Position numbers and translations under genes: made by a program. 64,000 bases of DNA from Bradyrhizobium sp. Y36. GTDB taxonomy: Bacteria; Pseudomonadota; Alphaproteobacteria; Rhizobiales; Xanthobacteraceae. The notes beneath the pieces are model-generated. The model made no database searches, was not told the origin of the DNA, and saw only the letters and a list, made by a program, of their open reading frames with translations. The stretch lies in assembly GCF_002531575.1 (NCBI RefSeq), contig NZ_NWTI01000005.1, positions 1 to 64,000 of the forward strand, read 5' to 3'. Below, one piece after another: positions 1 to 8,301 of the stretch (its first letter is position 1; the number at the start of each line of letters is the position of its first letter).

Positions 1-66
1 AACTTCCTCGCAGCCGTTCTGCTCGCCGCCACCCGTCTATGGGCTAGGTTTGAGTCCACTACCTAG
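1..66 (+). mobile_element. C-terminal tail of an IS5-like transposase (cut by window edge)
   Basis: The first frame is open from base 1 to a TAG at 64-66 and encodes NFLAAVLLAATRLWARFEST followed by Thr. The pattern FLA-x-V-x-LA-x-x-R-x-W-x-R-x-x-EST resembles the C-termini of many IS5-family DDE transposases of rhizobia. Only 21 residues are visible, so neither the catalytic core nor the terminal inverted repeat can be checked. It could be a complete insertion sequence continuing to the left or an old remnant. The 89 bases after it, up to the next gene, show no gene. Confidence 0.45.
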
Positions 67-155
67 CGCGGTCGAGCCGCCCTTCAGCCGAGATAGCGCA
101 CGTCACGGTCCCGACTTGCCAAACCACACCGGGACCGATCTCATCCAAGACCTGG

Positions 156-1541
156 TCAGGCGGCGGATCGCGTCGTCGTGATCCAGCCCGCCTCACCCAG
201 CACCGGCGCCACCTCCCCGATCGTCGTCCTGGCCGCGGGCGCGACAGTGCCATACCCGTCCAGTTCACGGGCCAACACCTCACGGTCACAGGCATCCTCC
301 CACAGCGAAACGGTGATGGCTGCGACACAGTTGCTGATCATGCTCGTCAGCGCCCGCGCCTCCGACATGAAGCGATCGATGCCGACGAGCAGCGCGACGC
401 CGGTTACCGGCAGATCCGGCATGACGGAGAGGGTCGCAACGAGCGCGACGAAGCCGCTGCCGGTGACGCCGGCCGCTCCCTTGGACGTCAGCAGCATCAG
501 GCCGAGCATCGCCGCGATCTGTCCCCATGACAGATGAATGTCGCAAGCCTGTGCAATGAAGATGGAAGCCAGGGTGAGATAGATGGCGCTGCCGTCGAGA
601 TTGAATGAGTAGCCCATCGGCAGCACGAGCCCCGACACGCCCTTCCGGCATCCGAGTTGCTCCAGCTTGCGTAGCGCGCCGGGCAGCGCGGGCTCCGACG
701 ACGACGTGCCGAGCACGATCAGCAATTCTTCCCTGAAGTAGCGGATGGTCTTCCACAGGCTGAAGCCGTTCAGCCGTGCCAGCGTACCAAGCACGACGAC
801 CACGAAGACGGAGCAGGCGATATAGAATGTCAGGATCAGCAGGCCGAGCGAGCCGATCGAACGGACGCCGTATCGGCCCACCGTGAACGCCATGGCGCCG
901 AAGGCTCCGAGCGGCGCGAGCTTCATGATGAAACCGAACGACACAAACAGCACGTGCGAGAACGAGGCGACGGCCTTTGTCACCGCCGCACCGCCATCGC
1001 CGGCGCGGCTCAAGCCGAAGGCGATCAGGATCGAGATCAGCAGGACGGGCAACACCTCGCCGTCGGCGAACGCTCCAAAGAACGAATGCGGGATGATGTG
1101 CAGCATGAAGTCCGCAAATCCGGTCGCTGCGGCCTGCTTGCCGAATTTCGCGGCCACGGACGGATCCAGCGTATTGACGGACACATGCATGCCGGCGCCG
1201 GGCTGGATCAACGACACGGCGGTCAACCCCGCCAGGAGTGCGAGCACGGTGAGCAGATAGAACAGCGCCATGGATTTCACCAGGGTGCGACCGACCTCGC
1301 GGGAATCGCTGATGCTGTTGATGCCGCTCACGATGGTGCAGAACACGATCGGAGCGATCATCATCTTGACGAGCTTGACGAAGCCGTCTCCGAAGGGCTT
1401 CAGCGCGGCACCGAACTCGGGCCAGAAATGGCCCGTGACGACGCCCAGGATGAGCCCGATCAGCACTTGAACGTAGAGAATCCGGTAGAACGGCTTGCGT
1501 GGCTCACCGTTCGCGGACCTGGCCGGCGCGTGCATCTGCAT
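156..1541 (-). CDS. dctA: DctA-type dicarboxylate/amino acid:cation symporter
   Basis: This 461-aa polytopic protein belongs to the DAACS family (DctA/GltP), inner-membrane symporters that bring in C4-dicarboxylates or acidic amino acids with protons or sodium. Family signatures visible are the start RILYVQVLIGLILGVVTGHF, the segment MIAPIVFCTIVSGI, the serine-rich GTSSSEPALPGAL loop, and MGYSFNLDGSAIYLTLASIF. I chose the ATG at 1541 because AGGGAG lies nine bases upstream; an in-frame ATG two codons later and upstream extensions lack a better site. It lies 52 bp downstream of the galD-like gene on the same strand, so the two probably form an operon. Substrate is inferred, and a tricarboxylate-like intermediate is possible. 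Confidence 0.85.
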   Translation of the reverse strand: MQMHAPARSANGEPRKPFYRILYVQVLIGLILGVVTGHFWPEFGAALKPFGDGFVKLVKMMIAPIVFCTIVSGINSISDSREVGRTLVKSMALFYLLTVLALLAGLTAVSLIQPGAGMHVSVNTLDPSVAAKFGKQAAATGFADFMLHIIPHSFFGAFADGEVLPVLLISILIAFGLSRAGDGGAAVTKAVASFSHVLFVSFGFIMKLAPLGAFGAMAFTVGRYGVRSIGSLGLLILTFYIACSVFVVVVLGTLARLNGFSLWKTIRYFREELLIVLGTSSSEPALPGALRKLEQLGCRKGVSGLVLPMGYSFNLDGSAIYLTLASIFIAQACDIHLSWGQIAAMLGLMLLTSKGAAGVTGSGFVALVATLSVMPDLPVTGVALLVGIDRFMSEARALTSMISNCVAAITVSLWEDACDREVLARELDGYGTVAPAARTTIGEVAPVLGEAGWITTTRSAA

Positions 1542-1593
1542 TCTCGTTTCTCCCTTGGGTGTCATTTTCTTGGAGTTCAGGAGCGGTCCGGCT

Positions 1594-2667
1594 TCAGGCC
1601 GCCAGCACCGCCTGAGGAACGTGCGATCGACGGGCAAAGACGTGGCCCTCGAAGATGCGCCGGGCGGTGCGCTGCACGCGGGCGACCGGGCCGGGCTCCA
1701 GCCGAACCACGAGCTGGCCGGAGGGATGGGCGAGCGTGATCGGCACCGGCGGCGCCAGCGGTCCGACCATCCTTGCAGCGATCGTCCCAGGCGTGAGGCA
1801 GGCCGTCGCGATCGCGACGGCGCCAGTCACCGCCAATGCGCTGTGGCAGTCGTGCGGCATGAAGTATCGGGTGTTCAGCGCCGCCGCGCCCGCAGGCGCA
1901 ATCAGAACCGGCTTCGGGATCACCATTGTCGCCGCATTTGGAAACCCCATCAGGCGCCCGGCCTCGATACGCAACCCTTCGAGACGCGCCCGGAAGCCGG
2001 CGTCGGCGAAATCCGACGGAGCCTCGCGGCCGGTGCATCCCAGGTCGGCCGCGTGGACCAGCATGACCGGCATCGCCGCGTCGATGCAGGTGACGTCGAT
2101 CCCATCAATGCAATCGACCGCGCGTCCCGTCGGCAGCAGGCGACCGGTCCGCGCGCCGGCCGCGTTGGGGAAGGACAATTCGATCGGTGCGGCCGTTCCC
2201 GGCACGCCGTCGATCCGCGCTTCGCCCTCGTAAGTCACCCGTCCTCCCGGCGTGGCGACGGTGGCGTCGATCAGCTTGCCGGTGTTGACATTGTGGATAC
2301 GGATATCGGTCCGATCGCAGCTCGCAGCGACCAGGCCGGCTTCGATTGCAAACGGCCCCACCGCCGCCAGCATGTTGCCGCAGTTCGGCGAGGTATCGAC
2401 GATCCCTTCGCGAACACGCACCTGGGCAAACAGGTAATCGACATCGGCGCCGGGCACCGTGGCCGGTCCGACGATCGCGACCTTGTTGATGACGGCATTG
2501 CCGCCGCCGATGCCGTCGATGCCAAGATCGTGCCCGCCTCCCATCACCGACAACAGCACCGCGTCGCGTGACCTCGGGTCGGCCGGGAGATCGCGGGCCA
2601 GGAAGAACGGTCCGCGCGAGGTCCCTCCGCGCATGACTACACAGGGAATGGCAATCTGATCGTTCAT
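1594..2667 (-). CDS. galD: 4-oxalomesaconate tautomerase (GalD/PrpF family)
   Basis: The protein (357 aa) begins MNDQIAIPCVVMRGGTSRGP, the N-terminal signature of the PrpF/GalD isomerases, which have a diaminopimelate-epimerase fold and shift double bonds in methylaconitate- or oxalomesaconate-like acids. SPNCGNMLAAVGPFA carries the usual Asn-Cys-Gly-Asn active-site motif. The length matches GalD of gallate degradation in Pseudomonas (about 361 aa) better than PrpF (about 390). The ATG at 2667 was chosen because the homology begins there; the frame is open further upstream. A DctA-type symporter follows and a LysR gene diverges, which suggests inducible use of an unsaturated organic acid. No ring-cleavage genes are in view, so the exact substrate is inferred. 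Confidence 0.72.
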   Translation of the reverse strand: MNDQIAIPCVVMRGGTSRGPFFLARDLPADPRSRDAVLLSVMGGGHDLGIDGIGGGNAVINKVAIVGPATVPGADVDYLFAQVRVREGIVDTSPNCGNMLAAVGPFAIEAGLVAASCDRTDIRIHNVNTGKLIDATVATPGGRVTYEGEARIDGVPGTAAPIELSFPNAAGARTGRLLPTGRAVDCIDGIDVTCIDAAMPVMLVHAADLGCTGREAPSDFADAGFRARLEGLRIEAGRLMGFPNAATMVIPKPVLIAPAGAAALNTRYFMPHDCHSALAVTGAVAIATACLTPGTIAARMVGPLAPPVPITLAHPSGQLVVRLEPGPVARVQRTARRIFEGHVFARRSHVPQAVLAA

Positions 2668-2724
2668 GGGCTCTTCCGTTCGGCGGCGTGTTGGCCTGAA
2701 CAGAGCATCCGCCTTCCCAACTCT

Positions 2725-2771
2725 TTTGTGAAATGCAAATATCTGAGGTATTATTTCATTTATCGAAATAA
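2725..2771. promoter_or_regulatory. Two LysR-type operator boxes between galD and its divergent regulator
   Basis: Two inverted repeats with T-N11-A geometry lie in the 115-bp divergent intergenic region. The upstream one, 2725-2739, is TTTG-N7-CAAA. The downstream one, 2751-2771, is TTATTTC-N7-GAAATAA, a perfect seven-base dyad ending on the ribosome-binding site of the LysR gene. Their centres are 29 bp apart. This is the expected layout of recognition and activation sites for a LysR-type tetramer that also represses its own gene. The sites are visible directly; binding is inferred. Confidence 0.55.
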
Positions 2772-2782
2772 AGGAGCACGCC

Positions 2783-3763
2783 ATGAACGCAGAATTGCTC
2801 GACCTCAAGGCGTTCATCACCGTTGCCGAGACCGGCAGCTTCGTCCGGACCGCCAAGGCGCTGAACCTGTCTCAACCCGCGCTCAGCCGACGCATTCAGA
2901 AGCTGGAGGAAAGCCTCGGGGCGCCCTTGCTCGAGCGGTCGACGCGCCACGTCAATCTCACCATGACCGGCCGCGACTTCCTGCCGAAGGTGCGCCGCCT
3001 CATCGACGAGTTCGAGACCTCGGTGCTCGCCATCCAGGACATCGGTGCGCGAAGCTCGGGCCTAGTCTCCGTGGCTGCAGTGCCGACGGCGGTGTTCTAC
3101 TTCCTGCCGCGTGCGATCGGACGGTTTGCCGAGGCTTATCCGCGCATTCGCATCCGCATTCTGGACATTGGCGCCAACGAGGGATTGGAAGCGGTCGCGC
3201 GCGGAGAGGTCGATTTCGGCATCAACTTCATTGGCGCCTCCCATGCCGAGATCGAATTCGAGAGGCTCGTCGAGGATCCTTTCGTCCTGGCCTGCCGCCA
3301 CGACCATCCGCTGGCGTCGCGCAAGCAGGTCAGCTGGCCGGAGATCGCGTCGCACCGGGTCATCACCGTCGGTCGCAACAGCGGCAATCGCGCGCTGATC
3401 GACAATGCTCTGGCGCGACACGGCCTGCAGCTGAACTGGTCCTATGAGGTCGCTCACCTCTCCGGCTCGCTGGGTCTGGTCGAAGCGGGCCTCGGCATCG
3501 CCGTGCTGCCGAAGCTGGCGACGCCCGCCGCCGGCCATCCGATCATTCACACCATTCGTCTGGTCGAACCGGAAGTGTCGCGGACGATCGGCATCGTGCG
3601 CAGGCGCGGGGCGACACTATCTCCTCATGCCAGCCAGTTTCTGAAAATGCTCCTCGAGGCCTGGCGCTCTCCTGCTCAGACCGGCGTGCATGGCAAGCCG
3701 CGGTCCCGAACGGCTGAGGCAAGCTCGAACACGCCATCGTCGCCTCCGAAGCGGAAACGCTGA
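2783..3763 (+). CDS. LysR-family transcriptional regulator
   Basis: This 326-aa protein has the LysR winged helix-turn-helix at residues 5-64 (AETGSFVRTAKALNLSQPAL then SRRIQKLEESLGAPLLER) and a periplasmic-binding-like effector domain at about 90-295. The C-terminus is a short Ser/Pro/Arg-rich tail ending PPKRKR. The ATG at 2783 follows AAGGAG with six bases of spacing. It diverges from the galD-dctA pair with two candidate LysR boxes between, so it most likely controls those genes in response to the imported acid or a derivative. The final 30 or so residues look disordered and may vary between relatives. Confidence 0.88.
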   Translation: MNAELLDLKAFITVAETGSFVRTAKALNLSQPALSRRIQKLEESLGAPLLERSTRHVNLTMTGRDFLPKVRRLIDEFETSVLAIQDIGARSSGLVSVAAVPTAVFYFLPRAIGRFAEAYPRIRIRILDIGANEGLEAVARGEVDFGINFIGASHAEIEFERLVEDPFVLACRHDHPLASRKQVSWPEIASHRVITVGRNSGNRALIDNALARHGLQLNWSYEVAHLSGSLGLVEAGLGIAVLPKLATPAAGHPIIHTIRLVEPEVSRTIGIVRRRGATLSPHASQFLKMLLEAWRSPAQTGVHGKPRSRTAEASSNTPSSPPKRKR

Positions 3764-3944
3764 CGGCTCGCTCGGGCGGGGCGAGACCGCTCCCGCCAAG
3801 CCGGAGTTCCTCGGACATCGCGAATTGATTGCCGCAAATTGATGCGGCGATTGGATCGATGCCTGCATGATGCATCTCCTCGGACCCAGCGCCCTACGAC
3901 CTGGGTCCGACAAGATGCGTTGATTGCGCTACCATCCTGCGCTA

Positions 3945-3971
3945 GTGTTTTATACGACCGGTTAAAAACAC
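3945..3971. promoter_or_regulatory. Palindrome upstream of the ABC binding-protein gene
   Basis: GTGTTTT at 3945-3951 pairs with AAAACAC at 3965-3971, separated by 13 bases, about 20 bp before the start codon of the solute-binding protein. This could be an operator overlapping the promoter. No regulator gene adjoins, so the cognate factor is unknown. The rest of the 230-bp gap from the LysR gene shows nothing else I can name. Confidence 0.35.
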
Positions 3972-3993
3972 CGGCCGTTTGAGGGAGAAAAAC

Positions 3994-5379
3994 GTGAAAT
4001 CCAAGGTTATTGGCGCAGTATCACTGGCGGTCGCTGCGGCCGGGCTGTTTGCAGCCGCTGCACCCGCATTTGCGCAGCAGAAGACGATCACGGTCTGGTG
4101 GGGCAAGGGCTTCTATCGCTCCGAAGACGACGCACTGATCGAGACGATCAAGAAATTCGAGGCCAAGACCGGCATCAAGGTCGAATTGTCGCAATACGCG
4201 ATCCAGGACATGATTCCGAAGACGGTAGCCGCGCTCGATGCCGGCACCGTGCCCGATGTCGCCTATTCCGATTCGTATGACGTGCAGGCGCAGGGCAAGT
4301 GGGCCTATGAGGGCAAGCTCGAGGATCTCTCCGACGTCATGGAGCCGATCAAGGGCCGCTTCGTGCAGAACACGCTCGATGCGTCGATCCTCTACAACGA
4401 CGTTGCCAAGAAGAAGGCCTATTACGGCTTCCCGCTGAAGCAGCAGAGCATGCACGTCCAGATCTGGAACGACATGCTGGAGAAGGCCGGCTTCAAGCAG
4501 AGCGACATCCCGAACGACTGGACCGGCTACTGGACGTTCTGGTGCGACAAGGTGCAGCCGGGCATCCGCAAGGCGACCGGCCAGCGCATTTACGCCGTCG
4601 GCCAGCCGATGGGCGTGGAATCCACCGACGCCTTCCAGTCGTTCTACACCTTCATGGACGCCTACCACGTCAAGCTGGTCGACGATGACGGCAAGCTCAC
4701 GGTCGACGATCCCACGGTTCGCGAGAACCTGATCAAGGCGATGAAGGACTACACCGACACCTACATCAAGGGTTGCACGCCGCCGTCCTCCACGACCTGG
4801 AAGGATCCCGACAACAACGTCGCCTTCCACAACAAGACCATCGTGATGACCCACAACTTCACGATCTCGATCGCGGCGAAGTGGTACGAAGACTCGCAGA
4901 ACCAGGCTCTCACGCCCGAGCAGCGCGAAGCCGGCAAGAAGGCCTATGAGCAGGACATCATCACGGCGTCCTTCCCGAAGGCGCCGGACGGTTCGACCAT
5001 CAAGTACCGCTCGGACGTCAAGACCGGGCTGATCTTCACCGCGGCCAAGAACAAGGCCGAGGCCAAGCAGTTCATCAGCTTCCTGCTCCAGGAAGAGAAC
5101 GTCCGTCCCTATATCGAGGGCGCACTCGGCCGCTGGTTCCCGGTGACGAAGGAAAGCCAGGAAAGCCCGTTCTGGCAGGCTGACAAGCACCGCAAGGCCG
5201 TCTACACGCAGTTCAAGGGCGGCACCGCGGCGTTCGACTTCACCAAGAACTGGAAGTTCACGATCCTCAACAACGAGAACGTGTGGGCGAAGGCGATGAA
5301 CCGCGTCGTCAGCGAGAAGGTTCCGGTCGACAAGGCCGTCGACGAGCTGATCGCGCGCATCAAGCAGGTCGCGGGTTAA
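3994..5379 (+). CDS. ABC sugar transporter, extracellular solute-binding protein (family 1)
   Basis: A 461-aa periplasmic binding protein of the MalE/UgpB class. It starts with a Sec signal peptide (MKSKVIGAVSLAVAAAG... ending PAFA before QQKTITVWWGKG), followed by the alpha/beta binding fold with FEAKTGIKVELSQY and a Trp-rich centre. I chose the GTG at 3994 because GAGGGAG ends six bases before it; a TTG further upstream would lengthen the signal peptide without a ribosome site. Two CUT1-type permeases follow after a terminator-like hairpin, a common way to make more binding protein than permease. The ligand is probably a sugar, polyol or glycerol phosphate-like compound; the sequence alone does not decide. 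Confidence 0.85.
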   Translation: MKSKVIGAVSLAVAAAGLFAAAAPAFAQQKTITVWWGKGFYRSEDDALIETIKKFEAKTGIKVELSQYAIQDMIPKTVAALDAGTVPDVAYSDSYDVQAQGKWAYEGKLEDLSDVMEPIKGRFVQNTLDASILYNDVAKKKAYYGFPLKQQSMHVQIWNDMLEKAGFKQSDIPNDWTGYWTFWCDKVQPGIRKATGQRIYAVGQPMGVESTDAFQSFYTFMDAYHVKLVDDDGKLTVDDPTVRENLIKAMKDYTDTYIKGCTPPSSTTWKDPDNNVAFHNKTIVMTHNFTISIAAKWYEDSQNQALTPEQREAGKKAYEQDIITASFPKAPDGSTIKYRSDVKTGLIFTAAKNKAEAKQFISFLLQEENVRPYIEGALGRWFPVTKESQESPFWQADKHRKAVYTQFKGGTAAFDFTKNWKFTILNNENVWAKAMNRVVSEKVPVDKAVDELIARIKQVAG

Positions 5380-5389
5380 GTCACCCTCA

Positions 5390-5414
5390 CCTCTCCCCGC
5401 CCGTCGGGGAGAGG
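5390..5414. repeat. Short palindromic intergenic repeat
   Basis: CCTCTCCCCG and CGGGGAGAGG form a perfect ten-base inverted repeat with a five-base loop just after the binding-protein stop codon. Elements of this form are scattered between genes in Bradyrhizobium and relatives. Together with the next hairpin it may stabilise the 3' end of the upstream transcript. Confidence 0.6.
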
Positions 5415-5428
5415 TGCTAAGAACAACA

Positions 5429-5457
5429 CCGGCCGCGTTTCGCGGCCGGCTTCTCTT
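5429..5457 (+). terminator. Terminator or attenuator hairpin between binding protein and permeases
   Basis: CCGGCCGCG and CGCGGCCGG (5429-5449) form a perfect nine-base stem around TTT, followed by CTTCTCTTTG. It lies inside the operon, 17 bp before the first permease start, so it should reduce rather than abolish downstream transcription. Confidence 0.65.
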
Positions 5458-5474
5458 TGAAGAGTTCAAAAAGA

Positions 5475-6347
5475 ATGGCGATCACGCTCTCTGGCGATCA
5501 GGCACTCCCCGGCCCGCCCCTGTCGTCGCGGTTCACGCCGGCACAGGTCTGGGGCATCGTGCTGCTCGCACCCTATCTGCTCGTTTTCCTGGCCTTCGTG
5601 GTCTATCCCGTCTGCTACGGACTGTGGCTGGCGCGGGCGCCGTCGAATTACGTCGCGCTCTACAACGACCCGATCTTCGCGCGCGCCGCGGTCAACACGC
5701 TGATCTTCCTGGTCATCGGCATCAACATCAAGATGCTGATCGCGCTGTTCCTGTCCGGCTTCTTCGCCGTGCAACGCCCCTGGATCAAATGGCTCTCGGT
5801 GATCTTCATCCTGCCCTGGGCGGTGCCGTCGATCCCGACCATCCTGTCGGTGCGCTTCATGCTCAATCCCGAATGGGGCATGATCAACCACTACATCTTC
5901 TCCTTGACCGGCGATGACGGCCCGAACTGGCTGAACGACCCCACCGTGGCGCTCAGCATGGCGATCGCCGTGCACATCTGGAAGTCGCTGCCGTTCTGGA
6001 CGCTGATCCTGATCACCGGCCGCCTCGCAATCTCGCACGATCTGTTCGAGGCCGCCGAGGTCGATGGCGCGAGCTGGTGGCAGAAATTCCGCTACATCAC
6101 CTGGCCGTCGATGCAGACGCTCTACGTCACCTGCACGCTGCTCTCGATGATCTGGACGCTCGGCGATTTCAACAGCGTCTATCTGCTCACCGGCGGCGGC
6201 CCGGCCGACCTCACGCACGTGCTGTCGACCCTCGGCATCCGCTATCTCCGGCTCGACCAGCTTTCGCTGGCAATGGCATCCATCGTCTGCGCGATGCCGT
6301 TCGTCCTGCCGCTCGTGTACTTCATGATGAAACGGTTGTCGCGATGA
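5475..6347 (+). CDS. ABC sugar transporter permease, MalF-like
   Basis: This 290-aa inner-membrane protein has about six transmembrane segments and the permease EAA loop EAAEVDGASWWQKFRYITWP near residue 200, which docks the ATPase. ATG 5475 is used; an earlier TTG is in frame but lies in the terminator tail. The stop codon overlaps the next start (ATGA), so the two permeases are translationally coupled. They form the channel for the binding protein upstream. No ATP-binding subunit is encoded in the operon. Confidence 0.87.
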   Translation: MAITLSGDQALPGPPLSSRFTPAQVWGIVLLAPYLLVFLAFVVYPVCYGLWLARAPSNYVALYNDPIFARAAVNTLIFLVIGINIKMLIALFLSGFFAVQRPWIKWLSVIFILPWAVPSIPTILSVRFMLNPEWGMINHYIFSLTGDDGPNWLNDPTVALSMAIAVHIWKSLPFWTLILITGRLAISHDLFEAAEVDGASWWQKFRYITWPSMQTLYVTCTLLSMIWTLGDFNSVYLLTGGGPADLTHVLSTLGIRYLRLDQLSLAMASIVCAMPFVLPLVYFMMKRLSR

Positions 6348-7195
6348 AGCTCCCCTCCTTGCGCGAAGTCGCGACCGAAGCGCGGCTGCTGCTGATCGGC
6401 ATTCCCGTCTTCCTGTGGACGATGATCCCGATCTATCACATGTTCCTGTTCGCGATCTCCCCGAAGGAGGACGCGTTCTCGGGCAAGCTGTGGCCGGACC
6501 ATCCGACGCTGCACAATTTCGAGATCGTGTTCAAGCAGCAGCACTACTTCCTGCGCGACTTCTACATCCAGTTCTGGAATTCGGTGGTGATCGCGGCATC
6601 CGTCGGCGTGCTGACGCTGTTCATCGCGACGGCAGCTGCGTTTTCGATCTCGCGGCTGAAGGTGCCGGGCGGGCGCCTGGTGCTCAACCTCGCGCTGTTC
6701 ACCTACTTCATCCCCGCAGCGTTCCTCGCCGTGCCGATGTATCGGACCATGGGCAATTACGGCCTGCTCAACAATCACTGGTCGCTGATCCTCGCGATGG
6801 TGACGATCGCCTCGCCTTACGCGATCTGGGTGCTCAAACAGGCCTCCGACAAGCTGCCGGTCGAGCTCGATGAGGCCGCGGTCATGGACGGCGCCACGAC
6901 GCTGCAGATCTTCCGCCTGGTCTATTTGCCGCTGATGATGCCCTCCCTGGTCGCGATCGGCACCTATGCGGTGCTGCTGGCCTGGAACGAATATCTCTAC
7001 GCGTTCCTGCTGCTCTCGAACGACCGCGAGATCACCCTCCCCGTCGCGCTCGGCAACTTCCTCGCCGCCGACGACTCGCCATGGGAGCTGCTGATGACCA
7101 CCGGCTTCATCTATGCGCTGCCGCCGGCCGCGGTCTACTACGCCTTCCGCCGCTACATGGTGGGCGGGCTCACGGCAGGCGCGGTGAAGTCCTGA
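6344..7195 (+). CDS. ABC sugar transporter permease, MalG-like
   Basis: A 283-aa partner permease. It has a predicted N-terminal membrane segment, a periplasmic loop (SPKEDAFSGKLWPDHPTLHN, typical of MalG-type subunits), further helices, and the EAA loop DEAAVMDGATTLQIFRLVYL near residue 180. The start overlaps the previous stop by four bases. In-frame sequence extends upstream inside the previous gene but the homology begins at this ATG. With no ATPase in the operon, the pair must borrow one from elsewhere. Confidence 0.88.
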   Translation: MKLPSLREVATEARLLLIGIPVFLWTMIPIYHMFLFAISPKEDAFSGKLWPDHPTLHNFEIVFKQQHYFLRDFYIQFWNSVVIAASVGVLTLFIATAAAFSISRLKVPGGRLVLNLALFTYFIPAAFLAVPMYRTMGNYGLLNNHWSLILAMVTIASPYAIWVLKQASDKLPVELDEAAVMDGATTLQIFRLVYLPLMMPSLVAIGTYAVLLAWNEYLYAFLLLSNDREITLPVALGNFLAADDSPWELLMTTGFIYALPPAAVYYAFRRYMVGGLTAGAVKS

Positions 7196-7241
7196 CGCGA
7201 CAGGACGCATCGCGGCGCTGCAAGCAAAGCGCTTGAGCGGC

Positions 7242-7270
7242 GGCGTGGACAATTGAAGATTGTCCGCGCC
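7242..7270. terminator. Hairpin after the permease genes
   Basis: A 12-base stem (GGCGTGGACAAT pairing with ATTGTCCGCGCC, one G-U type mismatch) closes a five-base loop between the second permease and the next gene. There is no clear T-run after it, so it may be a processing or Rho-linked site rather than an intrinsic terminator. Confidence 0.4.
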
Positions 7271-7308
7271 TGCTCTAACGTCCGGGACCCAAGGCGGGGC
7301 CCGGCATC

Positions 7309-8301
7309 ATGCGCAGCAACGACGCGATCCATCTCGGCCTGATGCTGCTGGCGCTCGCGGCGGCCTATCTGGTGCCGTTCGAGCTGTTGCTGCTGGCCTA
7401 TGTCGTGCTCGGTCCGGCGCATTACTTCACCGAGATCTCGTGGCTGCATGATCGCAGCTACTATCTGCCCCATCGCGGGATCGCGGCGGCCCTCGCCGTC
7501 GTGGCCGTGGTCGCGGCGCTGATCGACAATGCCTCGTGGTTCGGCTTTGCTATGTGGGGCGCGCTGGTCGTCTGCGCGATGCTGGCGGCCACCGTCTCCG
7601 CGATCGAGAGCATGCTGCTGTTCATGGTCGCGATCGCCCTGTCGGCGATCATGTATTCGAGCGGATCCTCGCTCGCCGTCATCGGCATCCTGATTCCGAC
7701 CCTGATCCACGTCTCTGTGTTCACGCTGATCTTCATGATATTGGGCGCGCACAGGTCCGGCAGCCGCGTGCAGGGCGCGCTGGTGGTGGCCTACATCGTC
7801 GCAATCGCCACGATCCTGCTGCTGCCGCCAGCTGCCGAAATCCGGATCGCGAGCTTTGCCCGGGTCGGCCAGGATTATTTCGGCAATGTCGGCCCGGCCC
7901 TGGGCCGGCTGTTCGGCGTTCCGGGCCTCGTGCTCGACACCAGGCTGACCAGCCTGCTCGCCTTCGTCTACACCTATCACTACCTCAACTGGTTCATCAA
8001 AGCCGACGTGATCCGCTGGACCGCAGTCCCAAGGGCCCGGCTGGCGGCGATGGCGGCCGCCAGCGCAGCTGCCACCGCGCTCTATTTCTATGACTATGCG
8101 TTCGGCTTCACCTTCCTGTTGGCGCTGAGCCTGATCCATATCCTGCTGGAGTTTCCGCTCAATGCGCTGGCGCTGCGCCAGCTTGGTGCAGCGGTGCGTG
8201 GCGCGGTGCAGGCGCGATATGCCAGCCCCGTCGCAGCTTCCGTCGCGCGGTCACGCTCTGCGAGCGCCAAGAGCTCGAAACGTCCGCCCCGGCCGCGCTG
8301 A
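7309..8301 (+). CDS. Polytopic membrane protein of unknown function with conserved-looking histidines
   Basis: A 330-aa protein with roughly eight to nine hydrophobic segments and a basic Ser/Lys/Arg-rich C-terminus (SVARSRSASAKSSKRPPRPR). Polar motifs sit at helix ends: GPAHYFTEISWLHDRSYY near residue 35, LPHRG, and TYHYLNWFIKADVIRW near residue 225. The histidines in these motifs could bind a metal or haem, in the manner of membrane oxygenases or hydroxylases, but I do not recognise the family. It lies 113 bp after the ABC permeases on the same strand, behind a hairpin, and ends one base before a convergent gene. Function is unknown. Confidence 0.75.
   Translation: MRSNDAIHLGLMLLALAAAYLVPFELLLLAYVVLGPAHYFTEISWLHDRSYYLPHRGIAAALAVVAVVAALIDNASWFGFAMWGALVVCAMLAATVSAIESMLLFMVAIALSAIMYSSGSSLAVIGILIPTLIHVSVFTLIFMILGAHRSGSRVQGALVVAYIVAIATILLLPPAAEIRIASFARVGQDYFGNVGPALGRLFGVPGLVLDTRLTSLLAFVYTYHYLNWFIKADVIRWTAVPRARLAAMAAASAAATALYFYDYAFGFTFLLALSLIHILLEFPLNALALRQLGAAVRGAVQARYASPVAASVARSRSASAKSSKRPPRPR

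Noticed and set aside
4021..5469. A 482-codon frame antisense to the binding-protein gene
   Set aside because: The opposite strand encodes a complete binding protein with signal peptide; this frame has only Leu/Val/Asp/Arg-rich filler.
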